A DNA stretch of 64,000 nucleotides from Pieris napi (lineage: Eukaryota > Arthropoda > Insecta > Lepidoptera > Pieridae), in the NCBI RefSeq assembly GCF_905475465.1, contig NC_062246.1:5668001-5732000 (forward strand), written 5' to 3'. The notes beneath the pieces are model-generated. The model did no database searches, was not told where the DNA came from, and was given only the letters and a program-made list of their open reading frames with translations. Numbering within the stretch: position 1 is the first letter of the stretch; every line of letters begins with the position of its first letter. This document shows positions 44,510 through 59,100 of this stretch, piece after piece. Both the position numbers and the translations under genes were made by a program.

Positions 44510-47500
44510 TTATAATTGGGGTTTTTTTGGTAGTGCCATAGTAACAGTTTTTACTTCTAGGTATTGGTTAACACCGTCTTCACCCCTAAAAGGAAAAAAC
44601 TATATTAAAAAAAAATCGAAATTTACGAGAATATTCGGATAAAAAGAGAGAAATTTTAAAGATCTGAAGCAATCTTCGTTTTAAAGATCTCGCCTCGATA
44701 CATTTTATTTAGGACTTAACCATTAAACACTTACAATTCTCTTCCTAAGCCGGAGTCCTTGAAACCACCAAATGGTGTTTGGCTGGTTACGTGATCATAC
44801 GTATTTACCCTAAAACACACATAGTAATAATTAATTAAACATCCAAAATCACATAGGAGAGACCGATGTACTTTTTGATATTCTTTAACAAAGAGCTAAA
44901 TAACCTGACGTTTTTGTATCTCATCAATTTCTCTTAGTATCCGTAGCGATGGTGTGGCAGCTTTGGATGGCGTTGAACTAAAAACTCATTGTTAAGATCG
45001 GGATTGATCTCGGTATGAATTTTGGAAGTTATAGACTATTATTGCCTTTGGTTGAATTTTTTCTGTGTAGTATAAATTATTTTTCAATACTTTATTTTTT
45101 ACGTGACAACGTCTAATAAAGCGATGAACGCCGGCTGCACGCACGAAAAAGCATGACTCATTGTCCCGTTACGCTCATTGTCCTGTTACGCTCATTGTAC
45201 GCTTGCGCCGCATCTATCTTTTTCCACTCGAAGACTTAACTATGCAATCATGTCATCAATCTTTTGTTATGACGTTGTCACGTTTAACTATCGTCCGTAA
45301 ACCGACTTTACAGACAAACATTTTTTATTGGGATGTGTTATGTTGCCTATATGAAATTTTGATATGTTCCTTTAATGATATGATTACGTTTTAAGTAAAT
45401 ATTTTTATGGCCCTTTGAAAAGCGACATGCCGAAGCGGTATACACAAATTACCAAATAGACATTTAGCTGTTATGCTAATAATAATATCAAATTTTCACA
45501 ATGGTGGAAAATAAGAACGTTAAAATAAACTCAATCTATTTTGCCATAAAAATTTTAAATCGTACCAAGTATTGCCTTATTAATTTGCATGTACAAATCT
45601 TACCAAACGGAGCCAGCTCTGACGTGTTTAGCAAAGCTAAGAGCAATAGTAATGTCATTTGTGATGACACCAGCTCCCAGGCCATAATTTGTATTGTTAG
45701 CCCGGTCGATCACTTCTTCAAATGTATCGAATTTCAATATGCTCTGTACTGGTCCAAAAATCTATAAAAAAATTTAATATAGATTTCGGACCTTGTTCGG
45801 AGAAAATTATAATAACAAATTTGCTAAATTTTGGCGAAAAGTTAGTGCGCAGTATTTTGAACGCTGATTTCTTAAGTATTTTTACTTTATACTCATGAAA
45901 AGGTAACAAAAAGCTACATTTAAGGTGTGTGAAAGTGATGCATGGCATGCGAGGCATGCTTGAATAGGAAATAAACTAAACGAGTATATATTGATATAAA
46001 TTGTTCCTTTCTATAGAAATCACGGTTTTTTAATTTCATTAGCATTTTGCAGTACATTTTTACCTCTTCTTTCGCAATTTTCATTTCATCTTTAACATCT
46101 GCGAAAACCGTTGGTTGAATGTAATATCCTTTTTTACCGCATTTATCACCACCCGCTAAACACCTTGCACCTTCATCCTTTCCCGCCTTTATGTAATTAA
46201 GTACTTTCGAATACATCTCGCTGTCTATCTGGAAAAATAGTTTTTATATCAATGAAATGTTTACATATTTTGCTCGGTCTGAAAATACAATTTGAAAGGG
46301 TTGTTGTGTTTGCTATGTGTCGTAGTTTACAGTAGCGCCATGACTTGGTTTTTTGATTTACACGATAACTCTTCTGTTATCGGATGCAATTTGGGCGGAA
46401 ATAATTTTGGGCCAGTGATGCCAACTAGTACAAAAGAGCTGTTATTTCAATCTTGAAGTAACATAGCTGTTTAAATATTTCAGTTATAGCCACACTTGGA
46501 GTTAATATGTTGGAGTTTAGTTTGTTGGTTAGGTTGTAGACTTAATATAAATTGTATATAATCGGGCGTTTTTTCTAAGAAAAATTACATAAATTTCTTG
46601 AATAAATACCCCCGAAATCCCCCTGACATCTTGATTCCCCTTAAATATGGGGGGAAACCCTCCAAGTTGGCATCACTGTTTACAGCTCGGAATACAAAGA
46701 GCAAAGGTCATCTATGCGAATGTCATAGATAAGCGTAGTAGTATTATTCCGAAATTTACACAGATTAGCACAATCATTGCAGTGTCCAAAAAATAAGAGA
46801 ATAGAAGTTTGACGGAAGTACATAATAAGTGACAACGATGATACGTAAACATTATGATTTTAATGAGCTAAAATACCTGAGGCCCTTGTTGAACATCATC
46901 GAAAGGATTTCCTACGGATCTCTCATTGGCAATTTCAGCAGCTTTTTTAATGAATTGGTCATAAATGCCGGACTGTACGTAAGTTCTCGTTCCCGCGCAA
47001 CAACATTGACCGCCGTTTGCAAACGCAGCTGCGTGCGCCAGTTGAGCGGCCTTTTCGACTGGAAATAAATTATATAGGATAAATTACAATTGTACAAACG
47101 GAATTCTTTAATGTGTTATGAATTTCATCTCTTTGATACAATAAAATGTTCCAAGCATTGGTAATTGTTGTGCTCTTTCTTGTATAGCAGAACAACAAAA
47201 TTTTTGCAAATAAATGTGTTTAACTTGTAACAAATATAAGAATTAAGGAATATTTCGACCATACTATATTATAGTGTCTTGGTTTTCTTAAAATTTATAA
47301 ATTTACCTATAGATTTTTTTTTATTATATATTTGAAAACATACCATCAGCATCGTTAAAAACAACCAAAGGACTCTTTCCTCCCAATTCTAAGGTCACTC
47401 GTTTGAGATTTGCGACTGGTGCAGCACCCAGGATTAATCGTCCGACCTGTAAATATTTTAGAGATACGTTTATATGCGCATTTCACATTCGCTCGATCGG

Positions 47501-50500
47501 TGAAGGAAAACATCGTGAGGAAACAGAGTCGACGGCGTGTGCAAGGCATGAAGCTGATCTACTTCCCTATTACAAATGATCATGAAACAGATTCAGAAAA
47601 CTGAGGTTAGAAGACAGAAGGAGAACTAGAAAAGGTTGTAGCACCACTGATTTATTTTGTATATTATTTCATCCGTTTATATAGATTTTAGTAACGTAAT
47701 AGTGAACAGAATTCAAATCATCCATTGTTTTCTACTACAAATTGAAATATATGTAATATAATAGTAAGCTTATTACTCGCTAGCAGTAGTAACAGATTTA
47801 ATACATGATGTAAGAAGAAAATTTAATAATACTACCATACGTTCATCTGATTTTCGTATCTGGAAGATACACCTTTGCAACCTCATACAGTTAATACAGA
47901 CTAATCATGGACAATGAGTAAGCAAAAAACGTTGCAATCCATGTAATTGCCATCACCCCTATAGCTACATCTATAGCTATCTCTAACGTGAATTAGTATT
48001 AGTAGTACTAGGTAAGCCAGTAGCAAAGAATGCTTTTACCCTAATTTAATTTACGAGCTAATGAGACACCATGCCAGTTTGAATGTTACCATGTCAGTTT
48101 CAATGTTACCATGTCAGTTTCAATGTTACCATGTCAGTTTCAATGTTACCATGTCAGTTTCAATGTTACCATGTCAGTATCAATGTTACCATATCAGTTT
48201 CAATGTTACCATGTCAGTTTCAATGTTACCATGTCAGTTTCAATGTTACCATGTCAGTTTCAATGTTACCAATATGAAAGGTTGATACTTCGTTCATACC
48301 AGTAACATTGAGAATAAATCTTGTAATGGTAGAAAATCCTAACCTCAGTAGATCCGGTAAAAGCGACCTTATCGACGTCTGGATGATGCGTCAGTGCAGC
48401 ACCAGCAGTAGGGCCGTAACCAGGCACGATGTTGACCACACCAGGTGGGAAACCAGCTTCCTTTATGAGAGCAGCCACTGCTAATGCTGTTAAAGCTGTT
48501 TGTTCGGCTGGCTTCACTATTAATGTACAACCTGAAAAAAATAAAACAAGAGCGAGTCAAAGTTTACTCACAACATTTAAGTATTTTGTAGATGTTAGAC
48601 GTCTATGTTGAAACTGATACACGATTTTTATATCAGATTTTGTGTTTTATTTGAACTTTAAGGTTCACTTTGAAGATCACCTGATTTTAATGCATGCTAA
48701 TAGGTGAGGAAGTAACAAATAATTTTATAACACAACAGGAAACGAACGAAATTATACATTAAGAAAATTATATTCTAATTTTTAACTATTTTAAACACGA
48801 TATTGCATGGTATTAATTATTTACTTATACTCGAGTATACACTCGAGTCGTAGTAGCATGAAGTGATATCAATTATTGCATCTCAATTAGGTATGCAGAT
48901 TGCAATTAACATATGATGTCGTAAGCTTAAATAACTCTCATAAAACATAGGATAAATTAGGCAATATTTAAAAATTGGCGGAGAAAAAAAATGGAGGGCG
49001 ACTACACAGTGAAAAAATTGCTAAATTTATTTATTTTTTTACGGAAGAGCTATAATCTACATCCACAAGACTGGGCTCCCGGTGGAGATTCTGCCGCAAC
49101 CGTATTTTGTTATGAATAAAGTTTATTGTTATTATAATCGAAAGGATTTTTAAGACCACATAAAAACGCACACACACACCCACACAAATTGGACATTCGC
49201 ACACACCTCATCAGGCAAATTACTAACATTATTTTGTTAGTACTTAATCTGTCGTTGTATATATGTTATCTGGTTTGACTTTCATTTAATTTTTTTAAAT
49301 ATGTTGTATGTATTTTTTTTTAATTTGTGCATTATAATTTAAAAAAATACTAGTTTAGAACATTAATTGATAATGCAACAATTACTCCAGCTCTTAGCGT
49401 AACTATTACCTTTAATAATGCTGTGATAACGCTATCAGGTGCAAATGTTTATAAAGATATGTGTGTGCCTTTATCTTCAGCACTACTGATTAGGAGTTCA
49501 TTGTAAATAATAGTAGATTGGAAAACAGTAGCATGAGAGACAAACGAAATAATTTAGAGGAGGCCTCCACTCCTTTTGTGGTCGTGTACTAATATTAAAT
49601 ATAATACCATAAACTAATTGTAATCCTTTACAGTACCTGAATACAGGCTATTTTTGAAGTTATACTTCTTTAGGCGCGTTATGATAAATTGATGAGAGTG
49701 AAATTTTACGATGCGCGCGCACCGTGACACAAAATTAACAGAATGAAGTTGCCCATGGAAGGTGCTATGGCATTAGACATAATTTAAAAACAATATTCGA
49801 ATAATAATAGAATTTATGTTACACTTAATGTAAGAGAATAATAATAAATATTTATTTAATTAATTTTTCAAATGTAAACTGAACTTTATTGACTATAATG
49901 ACTCCTTTTCCAGTCTTTGATTATTTAATTGTAATTAATTATTTGCTGCATGCAAAAACTATTTTTAATAATGCCAAAGAAGTATAACTTCTTACGCGCG
50001 TACATAATAAGTACACGCACCCTTTTTTTTATTTATATATGTACCTGCAGCAAGCGCAGGCGCTATTTTCCATGACAGCATAGGTATTGGATAGTTCCAT
50101 GGTATGATTTGAGCGCAGACACCAACTGGTTCTTTGAGCGTCATAGATAGAACCTCGCCATCTGAAACGTAGAAAACATTATATACTATATCATATGCAT
50201 AGATTAAAATAATATAGTTTCATAAATGTTGAATAAAACGCAAGCTATTTTTTTTATTAATGATTAAAAAATGATTTTATAATATATAGGATACTTTAGA
50301 CCAGGGCCGCGCCGCCCATGTGTGCGAAGTGTGCGATGCACACAGGCGCTAAGACAATAAGGGCGCCGCCACCGAAATTATTTATACTACAATATTCTTA
50401 CGTACGATTGAAGTTTCATTTTACGCTTTGGGTTTTAGTTTACATTAATTACTCAGAGCTTAGCGAATCAAAAGAAAGGCCGCTGCGCCGTGATTGAGTG

Positions 50501-53500
50501 TGTTTATGTCTTATGATTTCAATAATATGCCGACATACCTTGATAGAATCCAAAATGAACTAATTTTTATACTCGGTAACCAAATTCAACATTTTATTTT
50601 AAATTTATGTCTAATTAATAAATATTTTTCAATAATACTGGATTGTACTCCTGACGTTTCACACGAAGAGCAAATTAGTATGATAATAATATTTGTTAAC
50701 TTTAACATGGAAACTAGAAAGTTGGAAATAAGAGAGCATTTCCTAGCTTTCTGTCAGTCATAGATACAACTGGCGCTGGAGTAAGGTCATTTATAATAGA
50801 AAAACTAAATGACATTAATTTGGACATAAACAACTTAAGGGGACAAGGCTATGATAATGGGCAATGGCTCAAATATCCGCGGTAAGAATATTGCGGGATC
50901 TAAAGCTTTTTATGTACCGTGCGCTAGCCATAGTTTAAATTTAATAGTAAACGACGCCAATCTCATACACGACTGGATTGTTTAATATTGTGCAATTATA
51001 TAAATATTTTTCGTCCTCTACTAAAAGATGGGATTTATTACAAAGATATATCATAAATCTGACCTTAAAAACGGTTAGATATAACATCGAAAATAAACTT
51101 TGTAACAATTTAATTCGCGTTTTATTTTTCACGGCAATTGGCAAGCGGACGTTTTACCTATTTAAAAAAATAATATTTAAGTAGGGATATTAAACTAAAA
51201 AAAATTTTTCTTTCGGTAATTTAAAAAAAATAATAAAAAATATATTGAAACTTGAAGATTCGTAAAAAATAGGCCGAAAAATATAAATAGTTCCCTCAAA
51301 GGCCTGCAACACACCCGCTGAAAATGTCTATGGGCTGCGATGACTGCCATTTTTGTCCGTCGCTCAGGCTCGTTTGCCCCCTATAAAAAAAGGAGGCGCT
51401 TCATGGGTTTCGCACACAGGCGCTGCCGGGGGTCGGCGCGGCCCTGCTTTAGACACAATTATTCTTTACAGGAAAATAATTGCTTTATTTGACAAATTTT
51501 CGCAATATTTATCTCCTGTCGTTGTTGTGTGTAAAATTATTGCTTACGTTAATAACGCTTGATTTTTTTTAATACGTTTACATAATTAATATAGCAATGG
51601 CATTTCATATATGTAAATTCTATTGTTGTTTAACCATGCGTTTGTCATAACTTGGTGGTCCAAATAAGAAAACCATATTTAATTATTGGACATGTTATTT
51701 TGTATATGTTTGTGTTATCTATTATAATTATCTAACGAGCTAGTCCCACTATAGTAGAGGAAAAGAGATACAATTGAATAGAATCTTACATGATTATCAT
51801 GCATTGTTATCAAAAATATGTATTGAAAACCGTGATAAAGGTCAGTAAACACGCGATAAGAAACACGTGAAACTGCATTATTCATGAAACTATACTAATT
51901 TCAATGTCTATGTATAATAGACAACATTGAATGCATCATATCATTATACTGTATCATGAAATTGTTACTGGCTGATGTCAAACAAATATATGAAATGGAA
52001 AAATATAAAAAAAAATTTAAATTGCGCTAAGTAAAACAACAAAATTTTAATACAATATTATAAACTTGGTAATTTAAAATTTTAGCAACAAACATTAAAC
52101 TTTAACAGCAGTCAATTACAAAAAAAACCAAAGTGATCTATAGGTCGCGCATGTTCTTTAAAACAATTAACGATTGGTAGTAATTAGGTACATAATCGTG
52201 TATTGAAACTAAAATTTACCTGCAGGTATGGTATTTCCATGAATTTTATCCGCTTTTCCCGCATAGTATCTCAAAACGCTTGCAGAGTAATACACTTCTT
52301 CCTCGGCTGTTTTGACTGGTTTTCCACAGTCTAGAGTTTCTAGTTCAGCTAAATATCTGGCTTGGGACTCCATGAGATCAGCTAGTTTGAGCAGAAGGAG
52401 TCCCCTTTGCGAGGCGTCCATCGTGCGCCATGGGGAGTAACGATGAAATGCTTTTCTTGCTGCCGCCACAGCTAAGTCAACATCTGCCTAAAGAGTGAAA
52501 ATAAATTAGTATCATCAACCATAAAATAATTATATATTGTTCGAATTTAGATGCCCGACCAGTTACCATCTGATTTTATTGTGTATAACAATATTTATAC
52601 AAATATTACAAAAAGGTGAAATTGTGAGGTTGTAGGGGTAATCTTCGGATCTACTGAACCGATTTTGAAAATTATTTTACTAATAGTTAGCCATGTTATT
52701 TATGCGTTATGTATATGCTATATATATTCATCCGAAAAATGAAGTCTATTTCGTGGACCTACCACAGATTTGAAAAGTAGGTAGGAGAAAAAAAAAATCG
52801 AACGAGAAAAGTAGCTCGTTAATGCCTACAAAAATGTCAGGGATAGCATATATCTTTTATATTTCTAAGATACAAACGCTACAAAATAAATCAATAAAAG
52901 CACTATTTAGATAAAAAAATTTAACACCTACTAATAAAATCTAACAAAAAACCAAAATTATGACTATTAAACAACTATATATATGTGTACAGTTTATAGC
53001 ACCTGTATCTTACTTTAAAAAAAAATAACTCTTACCATAATAGCTTATCGTTTAAAAAAATCAAATACGCAATCGTCGAGCGAGTTTGCTTATCTTGCCG
53101 AAGCCGCGCACAAATTATTTAAAGAAGTCTATCGAGTATGAGGGTGTGCAATTATTGTTTAATGAATTACCCTCTAAAATTCGTAATATTAGCGTGTTTA
53201 ATTAATTCAAAAGGGCATTAAAGATTCATATTAGAATGAGCCTAATAGACTAAAATTGGGATAGCTGATGGCGACGCGTATCTCGTTCGTATATTATATT
53301 AAGTTTCTCATGTAAATAAAAATACATTTTTTTGTAATGAGAAAGAAAGTTCTTTAAACATTAAACATTATATTTTATAAAAGCAAATCCTTCCTTGGGT
53401 CTTTCTGTTTGTGATCAATTCAAAAACTCCCGCACGGAATTTAATGCGGTTTTCACCAATATCTAGAAAGATTCATGACGAAGATTTACAGATCACGGTT

Positions 53501-55042
53501 GTTGAAACGAGGCAGCCGTAGCTGAGAGTCGAAACCGGAGCAGGTTGCTAGTGTTATATATATAATTTAGGGAACTCAAAGATACTTTTTGAATACTTTT
53601 AAGATTAAGATTCAAAGTCGAGACTAAGCGCAAACTATGAGTTTCAAAAAACTGTTAATAAAATACATTGTTTACATACGGGAGTTATAGCGCTAAGAAT
53701 TTGACTTTATCCTAAGAAGAATTAATTACTTTTATCAAAATAAGTTGTTTTGTTTGACATTTTGTACCTTATCTCCTTCTGCGACTTGAATAATGATCGT
53801 CTCGTCTTGAGGATTTATAGTTGGGAAGGTCTTTTTGCTGACGGCGTCTACCCATTCATTGTTGATGAACAGCTGTGAAACATAAAACATGATATTTATA
53901 ATATAATCAGCGCTGTCGCGCGGATCGCACTTCCATATAATTTGATTAATACACGAATTATATTCGATCGATGTATATTCGTGTTTCCGTTTTTAATTTT
54001 GCCCACAAATCGTTTCTTTTATTTTGCATACAAAATGTATCGTGAAATATTATGATAGGTAGGTATCTATTCGATTTTACTCCTGTTGGTGCGTTGTGAA
54101 ATTGCAAATCCTAACCAAGGTCAGAGAGCTCCTAAGCGAAGCTGGTTCTAAAAATAAAACTTTTACTTACGTTATGCCATGTAACTTTTCTTATTAGAGA
54201 CATAAATTACGCGACAACGCCACTTAAAACTGGAAGATAGATACCAGCCTTTAACTGGTCCTTTATAAATCTAAATGGTACATGAGTAGGTACTAGGTAC
54301 ATCTAATTAATTAACAACGAAAAGTTTATTAAATGTGATTTTTGACCTCGTGAACACAAACAACAATACGTCTTATCACTATAATTTGCTTTCTCAGAAA
54401 TTCACGTTGAGTAAACAAACCTACTAATAATCGTAGACTATACTAGAATGCAAGTATTGTTACAAAATAATTTAAAGGAAAATCTTTTAATAGGTAATTT
54501 ATACCTTCAAAGGCTTTAGTGAACATTTTAAATTGTTGAAGTGATTGATCTATTTTTGTCCGATAATAAAACGATTTTGTCCGGTCTCTTATTAGCAGCT
54601 GTTTTTTATGGAATCTTAAAAACTATAATCGCAAAGATCATACGAAGCTACAATTTTATAATTCATTTGGATCTTAGACGTAATCAATTCAAATAATTAA
54701 ATAGGTGGATTTGGTGAGTAGTATGACTATTTTTTTCATAAAATCACTTCATGATCAAATTATCATGTAAATGTATTGAATTATCAAGTATATTTATCTG
54801 GTGTCGACAAACAATAAATTCGAATGCTGATTTCGTGACCGAACCGGCTGATTTAAATTTAAAACAAAGACAAACTAAATATGCTGGTATCTTTTATTAA
54901 TAATTATGGTTTCTGTATTATTCCGGTTCACATTTTATAAAAACATATTTCAATACGAAACTTATGTAGGCGTAGCAAAAGAAAAACTTAACATAGTAAA
55001 ATTTAAACATACCTTCGTATATTTAACGTCAACTTTAACCAT
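44510..55042 (-). CDS. Aldehyde dehydrogenase A (ALDH1/2 class), complete
   Basis: Eleven - strand exons: 55042-55013, 53872-53768, 52487-52220, 50161-50045, 48531-48344, 47446-47344, 47058-46877, 46228-46064, 45761-45604, 44809-44735 and 44585-44510. They total 1467 nt, giving 488 aa and TAA. It begins MVKVDVKYTK with no evident mitochondrial presequence, so probably cytosolic. Key residues keep ALDH1/2 spacing: Asn157 in IIPWNYP, FTGSTE, general-base Glu256 in LELGGKS, catalytic Cys290 in GGQCCCAG, then EEIFGPVQ and TPFGGFKDSGLGRE. The numbering offset from mammalian ALDH2 is 12 throughout. It oxidises aldehydes to acids with NAD(P)+; retinal, pheromone-type or detoxification substrates cannot be told apart here. 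Introns hold a hAT element, a minisatellite and repeats. ATG has A at -3 and G at +4. Confidence 0.93.
47468..47660 (+). mobile_element. SINE, 5'-truncated
   Basis: Body of the 17237-17535 family ('cgctcgatcggtgaaggaaa', 'gatcatgaaacagattcag', 'ggttgtagcaccactgattt') without the tRNA head. It begins within about 25 bp of aldehyde dehydrogenase A exon 47446-47344. Confidence 0.75.
48069..48272 (+). repeat. 20-bp minisatellite, about 10 units
   Basis: CCATGTCAGTTTCAATGTTA repeated with few substitutions. Because 20 is not a multiple of 3 and the unit lacks stops, all three forward frames are open, giving spurious ORFs. It ends about 70 bp 3' (gene sense) of exon 48531-48344, in the intron before exon 47446-47344. 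Confidence 0.95.
49656..50030 (-). mobile_element. Non-autonomous repeat, GAAGT-N3-ACTTC family, inverted copy
   Basis: Reverse-complement counterpart of 8565-8897, with the motif at both ends (49656-49668 and 49979-49991). It ends 15 bp from aldehyde dehydrogenase A exon 50161-50045. Confidence 0.75.
50302..51446 (+). mobile_element. hAT transposon, 1,145 bp, with transposase remnant
   Basis: Flanked by the perfect 8-bp duplication CTTTAGAC (50294-50301 and 51447-51454). The ends CAGGGCCGCGCCG and CGGCGCGGCCCTG are exact inverted repeats. The interior holds parts of a zinc-finger-MYM/hAT transposase: KYFSIILDCTPDVSHEEQIS, then IDTTGAGV, LRGQGYDNG, YVPCASHSLNLIVNDA and FSSSTKRWDLL. These are broken by frame changes and stops, and the dimerisation C-terminus is missing. 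Non-autonomous now. It lies in an aldehyde dehydrogenase A intron. Confidence 0.9.
52545..52790. repeat. Dispersed repeat remnant
   Basis: Phrases such as 'atcttcggatctactgaacc' and 'tatatatattcatccgaaaa' belong to a common lepidopteran repeat tail. No frame. Recognition from general familiarity only. Confidence 0.45.
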
Positions 55043-56100
55043 TTTGCCCTTTTGATCTTGTTCAAAAATCACCAACGTCCTCTAAATCGACCTGCCGAAT
55101 GCTAACTGCCCGAGACAATTTTTATTTTGATTGTCAAACTGACAGCTGACAGATATTAAAGTATTCTGTTTGGAATGAAAACGTCTGTAGCAAACTGTGT
55201 GACAATAAATTCTAAACAACTAAATTAAACCAGTTGTCAGTTGTGCATGGTTTCACTTGCACTTGTATCTATGATATATAACTATGATATCTTATATGAT
55301 ATTATGATATCTCTTAAGCTTGAAAAAAATACGTCAAAGGCTATTTTGTCTACATTTGGATTATTTGTATAAGGATTGATATCGTGACATATTCCACGTT
55401 CATATAAACAACGACAAATAATGAAATCTTTTTACAATTTCAATTACCAACAAAATTTTATAATGACCTAATCTTCTTATCTTGAAATTAAAAAACAAAC
55501 AATTAATTATACATAATGTTAATTTAGCGCCCGCAATGGAGCTCAGTGAGAAATGAGTCCGGTATTTTCCGTTTTTCTATATTTTTATTAGTTATTGTGT
55601 GATGTTATAAACTTGCTTGATAAATGGACACAAAAATATTCTATTTACCCAGTAGGTAGATACTGAGATTAACTCGTTCAGCCAAACAATCAAGAATCTT
55701 CAGCATTATCATATATTTGAAAGTGCAGATTACAGTCAATCTTTTAAAAATATTATGATTCCTCCATGGTGAAAATCGACATCTATTTCTATTGTTCTAA
55801 CTTGTAACTAATATATGTGTAGTAAATATGTTCTATGACTTCTCACTTTACAGTATGTATATTATGTCAATAATAATATTGCGCTTTCTGTTATCTCCGA
55901 CTCCTTTTGATAATAGTAAATGTAATTTTGTATTATTTTTTGTTAATATCTTTTTTACACATAATTGATAGAAATGTCAATATTAATTTTATAATAAATA
56001 AATTGGAACGAAAAAACATAAAGACCAAAAATAGTTTTTAATAAAGATTAAATATCAATAATTAAAAAAATAACAAAAATGCGAGAATATCGTTTCGAAA
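55043..56100. other. Intergenic spacer between the two aldehyde dehydrogenases
   Basis: About 1.06 kb containing the 5' end and promoter of gene A and the 3' end of gene B. Short CAGCTGACA-type inverted words lie near 55139-55151. No element could be assigned. Confidence 0.5.
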
Positions 56101-59100
56101 TTAGACCACTGGTTTCTTTGGTAGACTGATTGTAACTGTCTTGTTTTCTAAGTACTGCAGGATACCGTCTTCACCCCTGAAAAAAATAAAACTTAATAAA
56201 CAGAACACCTTACTTATGTCTCCTTAAGTGACTGCTACATAATTTACCGGAAATTAAATTAAACCATTACAACTACAAGCTAGTGCTCGTCTGCGCAAGA
56301 TTAAAATAATGTTTGTTCAAATAATGTAGCATGAAAGGCATATTTTATCTACTTTTAATACCAAAAGCGATAAAAGTATCTATTTTCATTTAGGAATCAA
56401 TTTATTATTACCAAATGTGCATTTGAAATAAATTCACTATTTTGGCTATAATGGCTTACACATAAGAAAGATATATACTGAGGCGGGCTTTTTTGAAGGA
56501 CTATTTAAGATAAACATTTCCAGCGTACATTACATAATAACTCACACATGGTAGATTTTTTCCTACTTACTTGATATTTTGGACAATTCACACAATATCT
56601 TTATAAATTGTAGCCTACGTGTTATTCTGATGTATAAAATATGTTATTGTAAAGTTTAATTAAAATCAATTCAGTAATTTTTATGGGAAAGATTAACAAA
56701 AATCTATCCATACTTACAAACTTTCTAAAACATTTATAATAATAGTAGTATAATAATAATAACAATTATTATTTTATTTTTATTAAACCAACTGTACTAG
56801 GCATCTTTTATAAGCAAGACCCTGCTTTGCATTAAGCGAACAAAACGCCGGGACAATTAATTACTAAAAAAAATTAGCATTTGGCGTTTTGAATAATAAT
56901 AACTACCTATTTAATATGTACTAACTTTGGTATGTGAATGTGTAGATTTTAATTTCTTGTGTAGAAATTGATATTTCTACTTGCAAACTTTTTACCACCT
57001 ACGTTATTTACCACCATGCAATGTATGTTTGGTAAGTGAGATTATTTTTAGTATAATCATTTTTTACTTACAATTCGCGGCCAATACCGGACTCCCTGAA
57101 ACCACCGAACGGAGTCTGGACAGCGACATGCTCGTATGTGTTTACCCTGGAATATTATTTATTTAGTTAACATAACATTATAGGAATCTTCTTCACATAG
57201 TGTCATTTCATATCGAAGGTTGACCATCATCATGACTACTTTAATTTTGGTTTCCGCTCTTCTTCTTTTCCTCCACCTTGGAACTAGCCAGTTATAGGAA
57301 TACAATAGAAATGCTATATTAAAAGTGGCAACAAGTTGATAAAGAATTTTACTAGAACGAGATAAAGTCAAAAAGTTCAACAATAGTACTTACCAAACAC
57401 TTCCGGCACGTACATACTTGGCGAAAGCTAGTGCGGTAGTGACGTCGTTGGTGACGACACCAGCACCCAAGCCATAGTTGGAGTCATTAGCACGATCTAC
57501 CACTTCCTCAAAGGTCTCGAATTTCAGAATGCTCTGGACTGGCCCGAAGATCTGAAGATCAGACAATACTCTATAAAGATTTATACTACGTATGTTACAT
57601 TCCTTTTGATGGCAAAAAATCTCTACTATTTTAATAAGGGGATGAGCCTTTTAAAGACATTTATTCTCATAACAGACCATAGTCACATGAGAACTTATTA
57701 ACTTAAGATACAATTTATCACGTCGTGGGTCATTGAAGAGCTTCAAGGATGAATTAGCGTAATAAGTAGAACTTGTATGGAATTTCATTTACGTAGATAC
57801 CTGCGATAAATCATGAGATGGTCTTTTAGTCGTAATTTAAATATTGCTAGGCTCACTGCACTTTGGTTGGCTGCAATTGGTTCTAAACTTAGGTAGAATT
57901 AGATTGTGAGGGCGTCGTGAACTGCGTTTCTGAATTTGATTTATTTTAGTGAAAGTAATATTAGTGTGTATATAGTCATTTAGAATTTTGTAGATTAATA
58001 AGCTGGTATTGTATTGAAAAAATTGTTTTATATTCATGAGTTTTGTTTGAATTTTTTGTGTGGAAGTTAAGTATGGGTAATGAAAAAGCAATTTAATTAC
58101 TTTATTTTGATTTAGAATCACCTTTAGTTCTGATGATTTAATAAGAAAAAAATATTTTCATGCTATGTTTTCTTAGTATGAATAATAAGACAAAGAATGT
58201 TTGACGTTCATAAATTATTCATCGTGAACAGTATACAGCAGCGTTTAAATTTAAATATTTACTCACTACGTTTTGCGGCTAATAAATTCATTTGTAATCT
58301 CCACCAGTGTTGTGTCACATTGTTTTTATTTAATTTAATCAATTTATAAAGGTGTAAAGCTCTTGCATGCTTGATATTAAAGATGTTGACGCCGATTGTA
58401 GTTCTGTTTCATTACGTGAATATTTGCTTACCATGCAATTCTTACGAAATTACTTGCGCTTTGTTATAATTATAATAGGCTCTTAACAACTACGTCACCT
58501 TAGTCTTCTCCTAATCCATATTTACCTCTTCCCTGGCTATCTTCATGTTGTCAGTGACGTCAGCAAAGACAGTGGGTTGAACGAAGAAACCGACGTTGCC
58601 GTGGCGTCCGCCTCCAGCCACACAACGAGCACCTTCCTTTTTACCGGCCTCTATGTAACCCATCACTTTGGTAAACATCTCCGTATCGATCTGTAACAAG
58701 AAAAAACAGATTAAGTGCTATGAACATATAAACATTATAAAGAACAGAAAATACATATTAGAAATGGAGGAAAGGTCTATAAATGGACCTGTATAAAGGT
58801 CAATCAAAGTGACACTATTCGAAGTACGGAGGAAGAAAGGTGCTATTCTCCCTTTGAACCAAAGAGGATCCTCGACCATTCTAACCGCTGACTGGCTAGG
58901 CAGAAGGTCCTCGTGGCCTAAAGTCGAGTATATATCCTTATCGGCCATAACTTTGTTATCACATTTCAAGGTACGACGTCGTCGCAGTGATTGTAGCCGT
59001 AGAAAGTTGGTGTCGCTACAGAAATATACAAGTACGTAGAACTATTTGATAAGTAGTTAAGTACCTGTGGTCCCTGTTGAACATTTCCGTAAGGGTTCCC

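Noticed and set aside
45161..45767. Two + strand ORFs of 77 and 88 codons
   Set aside because: The first is intronic and featureless; the second overlaps aldehyde dehydrogenase A exon 45761-45604 in antisense.
48069..48272. CRISPR-like array
   Set aside because: Direct head-to-tail repeats without spacers, in a eukaryotic intron.
48061..48305. Three overlapping forward ORFs of 64-74 codons
   Set aside because: All are produced by the 20-bp minisatellite, whose unit has no stop codon in any forward frame.
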